From Verrucomicrobiota bacterium (GTDB lineage: Bacteria > Verrucomicrobiota > Verrucomicrobiia > Chthoniobacterales > UBA10450), in contig QHOR01000137.1 in assembly GCA_003219395.1 (NCBI GenBank), forward strand, positions 1 to 5,111: DNA of 5,111 nt. The letters are read 5' to 3'. The position numbers and the translations under genes are program-made. Shown here one piece after another: positions 1 through 5,111 of this stretch; position 1 is the first letter of the stretch, and each line of letters starts with the position of its first letter. The notes under the pieces were generated by a model. That model was not told the origin of the DNA. It saw only the letters and a program-made list of their open reading frames with translations, and did not search any database.

Positions 1-1
1 C

Positions 2-319
2 GGAGCAACTCAGGCACAGGTCAGCGAACATCTCGGAACTGATGGAGAAGATGCTACTCACATCGTTGGACTGACCTGGGAGAGCCTGGGGGTGCTCGTC
101 TTTCGACGGGAACTAACGCTCGATCTGGTCGACGACTTCTTCAGCGGGCCGATTTCAATTTCATGGCGAAAATTATCACGCTACGTTTTCGAGCAGCGTG
201 CGATGCTAGGCCGTGAGACCGCTTTCGAATGGTTCCAATGGCTGGCTGAGCGGATGATGGAGCGCGAAAGGAGATCGGCGCCCGTCCCGGCGCACATCGC
301 TCATCGCGATTGGAAGTAA
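2..319 (+). CDS. C-terminal part of a hypothetical protein (5' end outside the window)
   Basis: The reading frame is open from the first bases of the window to a TAA at 317-319, giving 105 residues. A GTG at 92 could start a 75-residue protein. However, the 30 codons before it are uninterrupted and read like protein (GLTWESLGVLVFRRE crosses the GTG), so this is more likely the tail of a longer gene entering from the left. The visible part is rich in aromatic residues and arginine. It has a hydrophobic/acidic stretch LDLVDDFFSGP, then SWRKLSRYV, then FEWFQWLAERMMERE, and ends in AHRDWK. The pattern is reminiscent of the C-terminal region of DUF4760-like proteins, which often carry an N-terminal membrane helix, but I am not sure of that family. 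No function can be given. It converges on the DUF488 gene, with 81 bp between the two stop codons. Confidence 0.7.
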   Translation, partial: GATQAQVSEHLGTDGEDATHIVGLTWESLGVLVFRRELTLDLVDDFFSGPISISWRKLSRYVFEQRAMLGRETAFEWFQWLAERMMERERRSAPVPAHIAHRDWK

Positions 320-322
320 TCT

Positions 323-392
323 GCGGCGGCGATCTGACCACAACACAAAGAAGGGCGCTTTCCCAGCGCCGAATAGCGCGGGAAGCCGCCGC
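323..392. terminator. Nested inverted repeats between convergent genes, probable bidirectional terminator
   Basis: An inner perfect hairpin lies at 354-370: GGCGCT, loop TTCCC, AGCGCC. It is enclosed by a second perfect 8-nt inverted repeat, GCGGCGGC at 323-330 and GCCGCCGC at 385-392. On the minus strand the inner hairpin is followed by a T-rich stretch (CTTCTTTGTGTTG), so it could end transcription of the DUF488 gene, whose stop is 31 nt away. On the plus strand no T-tract follows, so termination of the gene ending at 319 would rely on the stem alone or on Rho. The position exactly between two converging stop codons supports the call. Confidence 0.45.
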
Positions 393-400
393 TCGTTCGA

Positions 401-916
401 CTACGTCGCATAACTTAACGCTCCATTTACCGTTCGCGCAGCAGATGTGTATGGATGCGGCTCGGTCTTCTTTGCATCGAGAATGTGCATGACTTCGGTG
501 TCCCGTACTTTCAGAAAGTCGGAAATCAGCGAGCGATGACAGCGCCACCACACGGCTTCTGCGCACATAATCGCAGCTGGCCCAGCTTCAGCAGCAAGAT
601 TTAGAAGACGCTCCACGCCTTTGGAAAATTGTTCTGTCTCCATGTAATCGGCGTAACCACGAAAGGATTGATTGCGCCAGGCAATGTTTTTTGATTCCGG
701 CTTTGGCTTTCGCCGCCCACCAAGCTCGGGGAAATGTTCGTACCTGATTCCGACTGTGCCTAACGAGTCTGCCAGCGTCTCCTTATTAAACTGCGGGTAA
801 CGCTTCGATCCCGGCAGCGATCGCACGTCGGCAAGCGCCTTGATCCCGTGGTCTTCGAGAAGCGAGATGAACGTAGCAAGCGTGCGCGTCGAGTGGCCTA
901 TCGTCCAGATTCGCAT
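401..916 (-). CDS. DUF488 domain-containing protein
   Basis: This 171-residue protein spans essentially the whole DUF488 domain. Family hallmarks visible here are the opening TIGHST (residues 5-10), LADVRSLPGSKRYPQFN (28-44), the LGG motif (65-67), FRGYADYM (85-92), and the CAE...CHR signature with C118, E120, C126, H127 and R128. The biochemical role of DUF488 proteins is not established. The conserved Cys and His residues suggest a metal-binding or catalytic site, which is inference. I chose the ATG at 916 because TIGHS is normally at the extreme N-terminus of the family. The frame is open to an ATG at 1030, but the extra 38 residues would be translated from the repeat element, are cysteine-rich and resemble no protein. 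No good Shine-Dalgarno precedes 916. The gene follows hflC on the same strand after a 210-bp gap, so co-transcription with hflKC is possible but unproven. Confidence 0.88.
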   Translation of the reverse strand: MRIWTIGHSTRTLATFISLLEDHGIKALADVRSLPGSKRYPQFNKETLADSLGTVGIRYEHFPELGGRRKPKPESKNIAWRNQSFRGYADYMETEQFSKGVERLLNLAAEAGPAAIMCAEAVWWRCHRSLISDFLKVRDTEVMHILDAKKTEPHPYTSAARTVNGALSYAT

Positions 917-965
917 GAATAAAGATAAAGCATCCGGATCACCCACGCACGGCGGCGCGAGCTCT

Positions 966-1099
966 GGGGAGCATAGGCTGGCAGGCTGTGCTTGCCGGCA
1001 GCCCTGCCGACAACATTTTTGCGTAGGCAATCTTCAGGTGATGCATTTTCCAAGTCTGGCAAGCTGTCGAGACGTGCAGGCTGGTAGCCTGCGCTCCCC
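966..1099. repeat. Repeat element with imperfect terminal inverted repeats, between hflC and the DUF488 gene
   Basis: The ends are inverted copies. The reverse complement of 966-979 (AGCCTATGCTCCCC) matches 1086-1099 (AGCCTGCGCTCCCC) at 12 of 14 positions, and extending inward to 966-988/1077-1099 gives 18 of 23. A nested perfect pair lies inside: GCTTGCC at 990-996 and GGCAAGC at 1058-1064. Local hairpins are also present: GCAGGCT-GGT-AGCCTGC at 1076-1092, and GGCAGGCTG at 980-988 pairing with CAGCCCTGCC at 999-1008 around one bulged base. A related copy lies at 4999-5037. There is no coding capacity for a transposase, so this would be a REP/BIME-like or MITE-like non-autonomous element. The boundaries are my estimate. 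Confidence 0.6.
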
Positions 1100-1111
1100 C
1101 AGTAAAGAGGT

Positions 1112-1123
1112 CCCCGCCTGGGG
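1112..1123. repeat. Short GC hairpin just after the hflC stop
   Basis: CCCC-GCCT-GGGG forms a 4-bp GC-only stem three bases beyond the hflC stop codon. On the minus strand it is followed by ACCTCTTTA, which contains only a short T run. It may help stabilise or end the hflKC transcript together with the repeat element that follows, but the stem is short and there is no true U-tract. Confidence 0.25.
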
Positions 1124-1126
1124 TGC

Positions 1127-2161
1127 TCAATGCGGTTTGGGCGGAGCCACGATCTCGGCCATCGATTTCAGCATTCGACCGAGATCGCTGTTCGTAGAGA
1201 TGACTGCGGTAGTATCCTTTGCAAACGCGGCACGCATCACGTCCAGGCTCCGAAGAAACGAATAAAGCTCTTGCGCATCAGGTGGGTTAAACGCAGCGGC
1301 ATAGATGGACGCTGCCTCGGCATCCGCCTTGCCTTCGGTTTCAAGTGCATTTTTGGTGGCAGTCGAACTGATCGAAGCGACGTCGCTTTCCTTTTGACCG
1401 CTGATATTTGCCGCCTCCCCGCGGCCTTCAGAACGAAAGCGGGCAGCAATCTGATGCCGCTCACTCGACATCCGTTCGATAATTTTTTGCGCGACGGCGG
1501 GATTGTACTTGCTGCGCTTGAATCGCTCGTCGAGCAGTTCAATTCCAAAATCCGAAATCTTCTGGCGAGTGCGTTCGGTAATTTGTTTTTCGATTTCGCC
1601 GCGGCCAAATTCAACGTCAGGAATTGTTGTGGGAAGAACAGTGCCGCTTTTCTCCAACTCCTCGTCTCGCAGCGGTTTTCGCCCTTTAGTAACGCGGATG
1701 ATTTCTACAAGGTCGTGCGCGGCGACGGCGGTCCGTGTTTCGCTTCCCAGAATATCATCCAGACGCGACAGCGCACTCCGTTCGTCGTTGAGCCGATTAT
1801 AGTACAGGAACGGATCGCTGATTCGCCATCGGGCAAAACAATCGACAATGATGTAGAGCTTGTCTTTGGTCGGGCATTCCGTCGGCGGTCCGTCCCAGGC
1901 GAGGATACGTTTATCGAAACGGTGCACTTTATCGACCACGGGCAGTTTGATCTTCAATCCGGGGCTTGTGACCGTACGAACGATTTTGCCGAACCGCGTA
2001 ATGATCACAGTTTCATATTGATGGACAACGAAAAGCAGCGTTCCCCACTTGAGTGCGGTCAGAATGAAAAGAATTCCCAGGATCGACATGAACCGGCTCT
2101 GCAAAAACCTGACAATGGCCGAAACAGCCGCCGGCCGTGGAGTGACGTCGATCACGTTCAT
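1127..2161 (-). CDS. hflC: HflC, SPFH-domain modulator of the FtsH protease
   Basis: In the well-studied systems HflC pairs with HflK in a large periplasm-facing membrane complex that surrounds and modulates the ATP-dependent protease FtsH. This 344-residue protein is close to the usual length (about 330). One membrane helix lies at roughly 27-47. The SPFH/band 7 domain follows, with QYETVIITRFGKIVRTVTSPGL (48-69), PVVDKVHRFDKRIL and VDCFARWRISDP. A charged helical region comes next (about 185-285), and the end is typical of HflC: FRSEGRGEAANI (242-253), GKADAEAASIYAAAF (277-291), SFLRSLDVMR (301-310) and DTTAVIST (316-323). A lysine/arginine/glutamate-rich stretch around 158-172 is a modest insertion relative to E. 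coli HflC as I remember it. The ATG at 2161 overlaps the hflK stop as ATGA, which favours it over the internal Met25. Confidence 0.93.
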   Translation of the reverse strand: MNVIDVTPRPAAVSAIVRFLQSRFMSILGILFILTALKWGTLLFVVHQYETVIITRFGKIVRTVTSPGLKIKLPVVDKVHRFDKRILAWDGPPTECPTKDKLYIIVDCFARWRISDPFLYYNRLNDERSALSRLDDILGSETRTAVAAHDLVEIIRVTKGRKPLRDEELEKSGTVLPTTIPDVEFGRGEIEKQITERTRQKISDFGIELLDERFKRSKYNPAVAQKIIERMSSERHQIAARFRSEGRGEAANISGQKESDVASISSTATKNALETEGKADAEAASIYAAAFNPPDAQELYSFLRSLDVMRAAFAKDTTAVISTNSDLGRMLKSMAEIVAPPKPH

Positions 2162-3141
2162 TGGGATGCCTTGCTTTCATCAGCCGGTAACAGTGGCAAC
2201 GTCTGGAGAATGTTCTTCAAACTGTCGTCGACGATGATTTTCCTTTGCAAGTTGGGGAGGATCGCTTGCATCGCTTCCAGGTAAAGACGACGGCGCGTTA
2301 CTTCCGGCGCCTTTCGATATTCAGCCAATAACAATGAGAATTTTTGCGCTTCGCCTTTTGCCTCGTTAATCCGACGGAAGGCATACGCCTCGGCCTGTTT
2401 CTCGCGCTCTTTCGCCTGGCCGCGTGCGTTCGGCACGGCGTCGTTGTACACCGCCCAGGCTTGGTTAATGGCAGTCTGCTTTTCCTGTTGAGCCTGGTTC
2501 ACCTCATTGAAGGCAGCCTGTACCGCCGGCGGAGGGCGCACGGTGGCGAGTTGCACTTGCTGAATCTGAATTCCCAAGTCGTACTGCGAGGAAAGATCAG
2601 CCAAACGTTTCAATGTCGACGATTCAATGTCGTGTCGTCCAATTGTGAGTACTTCGTCCACGGTGCGATCCCCGATCACTTCGCGCATCACACTTTCGGA
2701 CAGATCTCGCAATGTTTTCTCCGGTTCGCGTGCACCGAACAGGTACGTTTTTGGATCAGTAATTCGGTACTGTACGACCCAAGGCACAAGCGCAGTGTTT
2801 AGATCACCTGTGATCATCGTCTCGGTTTCTTCAGGTTCCGTGTCGCCCTGGTAAGCGTTGGTGGAATTCGGCGTAGAAAAACCAAACTCCAATTTTAGCA
2901 GGCGCTGAGTCGGCACAATGTGGACTTCGTCGATATAGGGAATCGCATAAGAGAGTCCGGGATTAACGACGTTGTGGTAGGCGCCAAATCGAGTCTTCAC
3001 GCCTACGGAGTTTGCCGGGATCGAGATGAAACCGAACAACAGAGTGACCAATGTGAAGATAAGCCCGAGACAGGCGATCAACCCCAGAATCAGCCGCGCA
3101 GGTTTCACTTCGGCGTGCGGCGATGCGACCATTTGAGCCAT
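2158..3141 (-). CDS. hflK: HflK, SPFH-domain modulator of the FtsH protease
   Basis: HflK is the partner of HflC in the membrane complex that regulates FtsH-mediated turnover of membrane and regulatory proteins. This copy has 327 residues: a short cytoplasmic N-terminus, one membrane helix at about 17-39, and the SPFH domain at about 41-210 (PANSVGVKTRFGAYHNVVNPGLSYAIP, TMITGDLNTALVPWVVQYRITDP). The HflK signature PPPAVQAAFNEVNQAQQEK follows at 203-221, then a coiled-coil-type helix (about 213-275) with ARGQAKEREKQAEAYAFRRINEAKGEAQKFSLLLAEYRKAPEVTRRRLYLEAM. It lacks the long Gly/Pro-rich N-terminal extension of the E. coli protein. An alternative ATG lies three codons in, at 3132. Neither start has a strong Shine-Dalgarno. 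It is the first gene of its operon and overlaps hflC by 4 nt. No ftsH gene lies in the window. Confidence 0.93.
   Translation of the reverse strand: MAQMVASPHAEVKPARLILGLIACLGLIFTLVTLLFGFISIPANSVGVKTRFGAYHNVVNPGLSYAIPYIDEVHIVPTQRLLKLEFGFSTPNSTNAYQGDTEPEETETMITGDLNTALVPWVVQYRITDPKTYLFGAREPEKTLRDLSESVMREVIGDRTVDEVLTIGRHDIESSTLKRLADLSSQYDLGIQIQQVQLATVRPPPAVQAAFNEVNQAQQEKQTAINQAWAVYNDAVPNARGQAKEREKQAEAYAFRRINEAKGEAQKFSLLLAEYRKAPEVTRRRLYLEAMQAILPNLQRKIIVDDSLKNILQTLPLLPADESKASQ
2169..2172 (-). promoter_or_regulatory. Ribosome binding site of hflC inside the end of hflK
   Basis: On the minus strand AAGG lies 7 nt before the hflC ATG at 2161, within the last codons of hflK. Together with the ATGA stop/start overlap it suggests translationally coupled, near-equimolar synthesis of the two partner subunits. 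It is one of the few recognisable Shine-Dalgarno sequences in this window and supports the chosen hflC start. Confidence 0.5.
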
Positions 3142-3288
3142 CTAGCTCAGTTTTGCCTCAAACGCGCAATCTGGCGCAAGCCTTTCCTTCAGGAACAAAC
3201 GACTTCTTAGTTGTCATCATCTCAAATCAGTCGAGAAGTTCGGGGCGGCGTTGCTTGACTAGCTCCCTGTGCGCTCCAAGACTGGGAC
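3142..3288. promoter_or_regulatory. Divergent intergenic region between hflK and the peroxiredoxin gene
   Basis: These 147 bp separate two head-to-head genes and must carry the promoters for hflKC (minus) and for the peroxiredoxin group (plus), unless transcription starts inside a gene. I find no convincing sigma-70 pair. TTGACT at 3255-3260 resembles a -35 box, but the hexamer 17 nt downstream (AAGACT, 3278-3283) is a poor -10 and lies only 5 nt before the ATG. TTGTCA at 3211-3216 is another weak -35 candidate. No clear operator palindrome or riboswitch-like structure was seen. Confidence 0.4.
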
Positions 3289-3828
3289 ATGAAAACGAGA
3301 AACGTGATCTTGTCAGTGACGATCGTCCTTGGCACTTTGGGAGCGATGACAGCGGCGGAAACTCAACAGCAGCCGGAGATCGGCAAACCCGCGCCGGATT
3401 TTAGTCTGACTACTAGCGACGGTTCGCAAGTCAGCCTGAAAGATTATCGTGGCAAATGGGTCGTGCTCTATTTTTACCCGAAAGATTTTACTAGCGGCTG
3501 CACCATGGAGGCGCGGAATTTCCAGCGCGACCTGGCAAAATATGAGGAGTCGGGAGCTGTCATTCTTGGTGTCAGCGTGGACACGGCCCAATCGCACAAA
3601 GATTTTTGCACAAAAGAAGGACTCAATTTCAAATTGCTCGCCGATCCTGACGGCAAGATCTCGACCGAGTACGGTTCGGTGATGGATTACAAAGGAAGCA
3701 AATTGTCCGCGCGAAACACGTTCATCATTAATCCGAAAGGCGAAATCGCCAAGGTATACACCGGTGTGAAGCCAGCCGAACACAGCGAACAAGTGCTAAA
3801 AGATCTGGCGGAATTGAAGAAGACATAA
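3289..3828 (+). CDS. Exported thioredoxin-dependent peroxiredoxin, PrxQ/Bcp type
   Basis: This enzyme reduces hydrogen peroxide and organic hydroperoxides with thiol electrons. The thioredoxin fold is complete within 179 residues: GKPAPDFSL (32-40), YFYPKDFTSGCTMEA (61-75), ILGVSVD (92-98), LADPDGK (117-123) and ARNTFIINPKGEI (141-153). The active-site pattern PxxxTxxC is present as P64, T68 and C71 (peroxidatic Cys), with R142 as the conserved arginine. The usual TPGC is TSGC here. There is no Cys five residues after C71, the resolving position in E. coli Bcp. Instead C107 lies 36 residues downstream, matching the other PrxQ subtype with the resolving Cys in helix 3 (as in Xylella and Xanthomonas enzymes). 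The N-terminus (MKTRN, a hydrophobic core at about 6-20, then TAA-ET) looks like a Sec signal peptide, so the enzyme probably acts outside the cytoplasm. The DUF1059 gene starts 16 nt downstream. Confidence 0.93.
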   Translation: MKTRNVILSVTIVLGTLGAMTAAETQQQPEIGKPAPDFSLTTSDGSQVSLKDYRGKWVVLYFYPKDFTSGCTMEARNFQRDLAKYEESGAVILGVSVDTAQSHKDFCTKEGLNFKLLADPDGKISTEYGSVMDYKGSKLSARNTFIINPKGEIAKVYTGVKPAEHSEQVLKDLAELKKT

Positions 3829-3844
3829 TCAATCAACGCTAACA

Positions 3845-4036
3845 ATGGCAGCTAAAAGAAAAGCGATCGATTGCAGAGATTATCCGAATGAGAAAAATTG
3901 CTCGCTGAAAATCTCTGGAACGGAAGAAGAAGTGGTGAACGCTGCGGTCGAGCACGCTGTCTCCGCGCATGGGCACGAAGAGACGTCCAAATTGCGCCAG
4001 CAGATCAAATTGATGCTCAAGGACGATATCGATTAA
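3845..4036 (+). CDS. Small DUF1059 family protein
   Basis: This 63-residue soluble protein matches the DUF1059 plan: an N-terminal AIDCRDY, a second Cys about nine residues later (C10 and C19), a short beta segment (CSLKISG), the TEEEVVNAAVEHAVSAHG helix, and a C-terminal amphipathic helix (SKLRQQIKLMLKDDI). C10, C19, H37 and H42 form a C-x8-C-x17-H-x4-H pattern that could bind a metal such as zinc, with H44 as an extra candidate. That is inference, as the family's function is unknown. The length is typical of the family. The ATG at 3845 directly precedes the domain, and no Shine-Dalgarno is visible. It lies 16 nt after the peroxiredoxin and 26 nt before the hydrolase, so the three genes probably share a transcript. 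Confidence 0.85.
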   Translation: MAAKRKAIDCRDYPNEKNCSLKISGTEEEVVNAAVEHAVSAHGHEETSKLRQQIKLMLKDDID

Positions 4037-4062
4037 CTTCGCAGCTCTTTGCGGTTTACTAA

Positions 4063-4968
4063 GTGGCGGATAACCAACCGGCTGGGCGCCGGAGCAATAC
4101 AGCGCGAACGTACAGTTGCATACTGGTTCCGACTTTGTTGGCAATCGGCACGGGATATTTCGCTGTAATGTTTCTCAGTCATTTGCCAGACCATCTGATC
4201 TTGTTTCCAACAAGAACCCCGATCGACGCAGGTGGCGCGATTCGGAAAATGATCCCATTCGAAAACGGACAATGTGAAGTATGGATCGCGCAATCGCAGC
4301 TGGCGCGATCCAAAAGCAAGCCGGACGTGTACGTACTGCGATTTTATGGTAACGCAGATCGCGCTGATCGTTGGCCCGTTGAAGAGGCTGAGATGTGGAA
4401 TCACCGTGCAGTCGAAATCTGGGGAGCAAACTACCCGGGATTTGGCGGCAGCACTGGGCCTGCGCGCCTTTCCAAAATCGGACCTGCAGCGCTTGCGGTG
4501 TTCGATGAATTGAAACGCCATGCAGGCGACACACCCATCGTACCTTTCGGCACCAGCATCGGTGTAACTGCCGCGCTGCGAATAGCGGCGTCACGACCTG
4601 CTGACATTGCCGGTTTGATTCTGCAGAATCCGCCACCATTGCGCGAAATGATTTTGCGCCGGTTCGGCTGGTGGAACCTATGGCTGCTGGCGGGTCCTGT
4701 TGCATTACAGATTCCGAAGGATCTCGACAGCATTGCAAACGCGAAAACGATTCATGCGCCTGCCATTTTCTTGCTAGCACAAAAAGATGAAGTAGTCGCA
4801 CCGCGTTATCACCGGCTCGTGGTCGATGCTTACGCCGGCGAGAAACGTGTGATCTCATTGCATGGTGCTTACCACAACGATCCGATCCAGGGCACTGCGC
4901 TGGCCGATTTGAACGACGCGCTGGGCTGGTTGTTAGGCAGGACTAGTTCGCCGCGAAGGCAGCAATAA
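4063..4968 (+). CDS. Membrane-anchored alpha/beta hydrolase (BEM46/ABHD13-like)
   Basis: This 301-residue serine hydrolase carries a full predicted triad. The nucleophile is S165 in GTSIG (163-167), the acid is D242 in AQKDEVV, and the base is H271 in GAYHND. FYGNADR (94-100) occupies the oxyanion-hole position, and NYPGFGGSTG (123-132) is the loop typical of the BEM46/ABHD13 group. One hydrophobic segment at about 18-39 should anchor the protein in the inner membrane. LILFPTRTP right after it is also usual in this group, so the catalytic domain is probably periplasmic. The substrate is unknown; an ester or acyl bond is the general expectation. The start is GTG at 4063. An in-frame TAA at 4060-4062 precludes anything upstream, and the next ATG (4168) would cut the membrane helix. 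A later TTG or CTG cannot be excluded. No Shine-Dalgarno is visible. Confidence 0.88.
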   Translation: MADNQPAGRRSNTARTYSCILVPTLLAIGTGYFAVMFLSHLPDHLILFPTRTPIDAGGAIRKMIPFENGQCEVWIAQSQLARSKSKPDVYVLRFYGNADRADRWPVEEAEMWNHRAVEIWGANYPGFGGSTGPARLSKIGPAALAVFDELKRHAGDTPIVPFGTSIGVTAALRIAASRPADIAGLILQNPPPLREMILRRFGWWNLWLLAGPVALQIPKDLDSIANAKTIHAPAIFLLAQKDEVVAPRYHRLVVDAYAGEKRVISLHGAYHNDPIQGTALADLNDALGWLLGRTSSPRRQQ

Positions 4969-4998
4969 CGTGGATAAGCGCAAGTCTCGCGTATTTTT

Positions 4999-5043
4999 GA
5001 GGAGCACATGCGTAGCCTGTCATTGCCGGCAGCCTGCTTCCTC
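4999..5043. repeat. Second copy of the dispersed repeat, hairpin-forming, after the hydrolase gene
   Basis: Positions 4999-5037 align in the same orientation with 966-1007 at about 32 of 42 columns by eye, including the identical 12-mer TTGCCGGCAGCC (5023-5034 and 992-1003) and a shared GGAGCA near the left end. The ends of this copy are complementary: GAGGAGCA (4999-5006) pairs with TGCTTCCTC (5035-5043) with one extra T. It begins 31 nt after the hydrolase stop, so it could fold in the mRNA 3' end and act as a terminator or RNA-stabilising element. There is no T-tract after it on the plus strand. Confidence 0.55.
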
Positions 5044-5111
5044 ATTTGCTGCTCGATTTCACGAGTGAGCCTGAATTAATCTCCGCGCCGATGCAAAGCG
5101 CACAGAATCTC

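Noticed and set aside
310..492. A 60-codon plus-strand open frame across the convergent junction
   Set aside because: It overlaps the terminator-like hairpins and runs antisense into the DUF488 gene, and its translation is low-information (Arg/Ser/Ala-rich).
917..1030. 38-residue N-terminal extension of the DUF488 protein from an ATG at 1030
   Set aside because: The extra codons come from the repeat element and are Cys-, Pro- and Ala-rich. The family normally begins at the TIGHS motif, which fits the ATG at 916.
1130..2284. A 384-codon plus-strand open frame opposite hflC
   Set aside because: It is antisense to a clearly recognised hflC along nearly its whole length, its translation resembles no protein family, and it looks like a codon-bias shadow.
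3255..3283. TTGACT...AAGACT as a sigma-70 promoter for the peroxiredoxin gene
   Set aside because: The -10 match is poor and would place the transcription start at or inside the start codon. It is kept only as a weak note in the intergenic entry.
3313..3792. A 159-codon minus-strand open frame opposite the peroxiredoxin gene
   Set aside because: It is a shadow of a confidently identified enzyme gene, with no family resemblance of its own.
4175..4858. A 227-codon minus-strand open frame opposite the hydrolase
   Set aside because: The hydrolase frame has a full catalytic triad and family motifs. The opposing translation is rich in Arg, Cys and Ser with no recognisable domain.
5042..5111. Possible tail of a minus-strand gene entering from the right (22 codons, ending ...SLVKSSSK)
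   Set aside because: The frame is open to the window edge and its stop lies at the edge of the repeat, which would make sense for a converging gene. Twenty-two codons are too few to support a call, and other frames are open for similar lengths.

Overview
This looks like an ordinary chromosomal segment of a Gram-negative-type bacterium with moderate GC. It has an inner-membrane HflK/HflC pair, a Sec-exported peroxiredoxin, closely packed genes and weak Shine-Dalgarno signals. The dispersed AGGCT/AGCCT-rich inverted repeats and the flavour of the proteins remind me of soil Verrucomicrobiota (Chthoniobacterales-like). That placement is an impression from memory and not a demonstrated assignment. 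I see no phage, transposase, CRISPR or RNA gene.

Layout. (1) 2-319, plus strand: the last 105 codons of a gene that begins upstream, a hypothetical protein I do not recognise with confidence. (2) 320-400: a convergent intergenic gap with nested inverted repeats, probably a shared terminator. (3) 401-916, minus: a DUF488 protein. (4) 917-1126: a 210-bp gap holding a repeat element of about 134 bp with terminal inverted repeats. (5) 1127-3141, minus: hflK then hflC, overlapping by 4 nt (ATGA). They encode the SPFH/prohibitin membrane complex that modulates the FtsH protease. (6) 3142-3288: a divergent intergenic region that must hold promoters in both directions. (7) 3289-4968, plus: three closely spaced genes (gaps of 16 and 26 nt), namely an exported PrxQ/Bcp-type peroxiredoxin, a 63-residue DUF1059 protein and a membrane-anchored alpha/beta hydrolase. 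(8) 4969-5111: a non-coding tail with a second copy of the repeat seen in (4).

How it works together. The minus-strand group is centred on membrane protein quality control and the plus-strand group on envelope redox or hydrolytic functions. The divergent arrangement fits an envelope-stress theme, but that is inference. No wholly new system is evident. The points most worth a second look are the repeat family (two related copies, one with terminal inverted repeats), the cysteine arrangement of the exported peroxiredoxin, the Cys/Cys/His/His pattern of the small DUF1059 protein, and the nested inverted repeats at the convergent gene junction.
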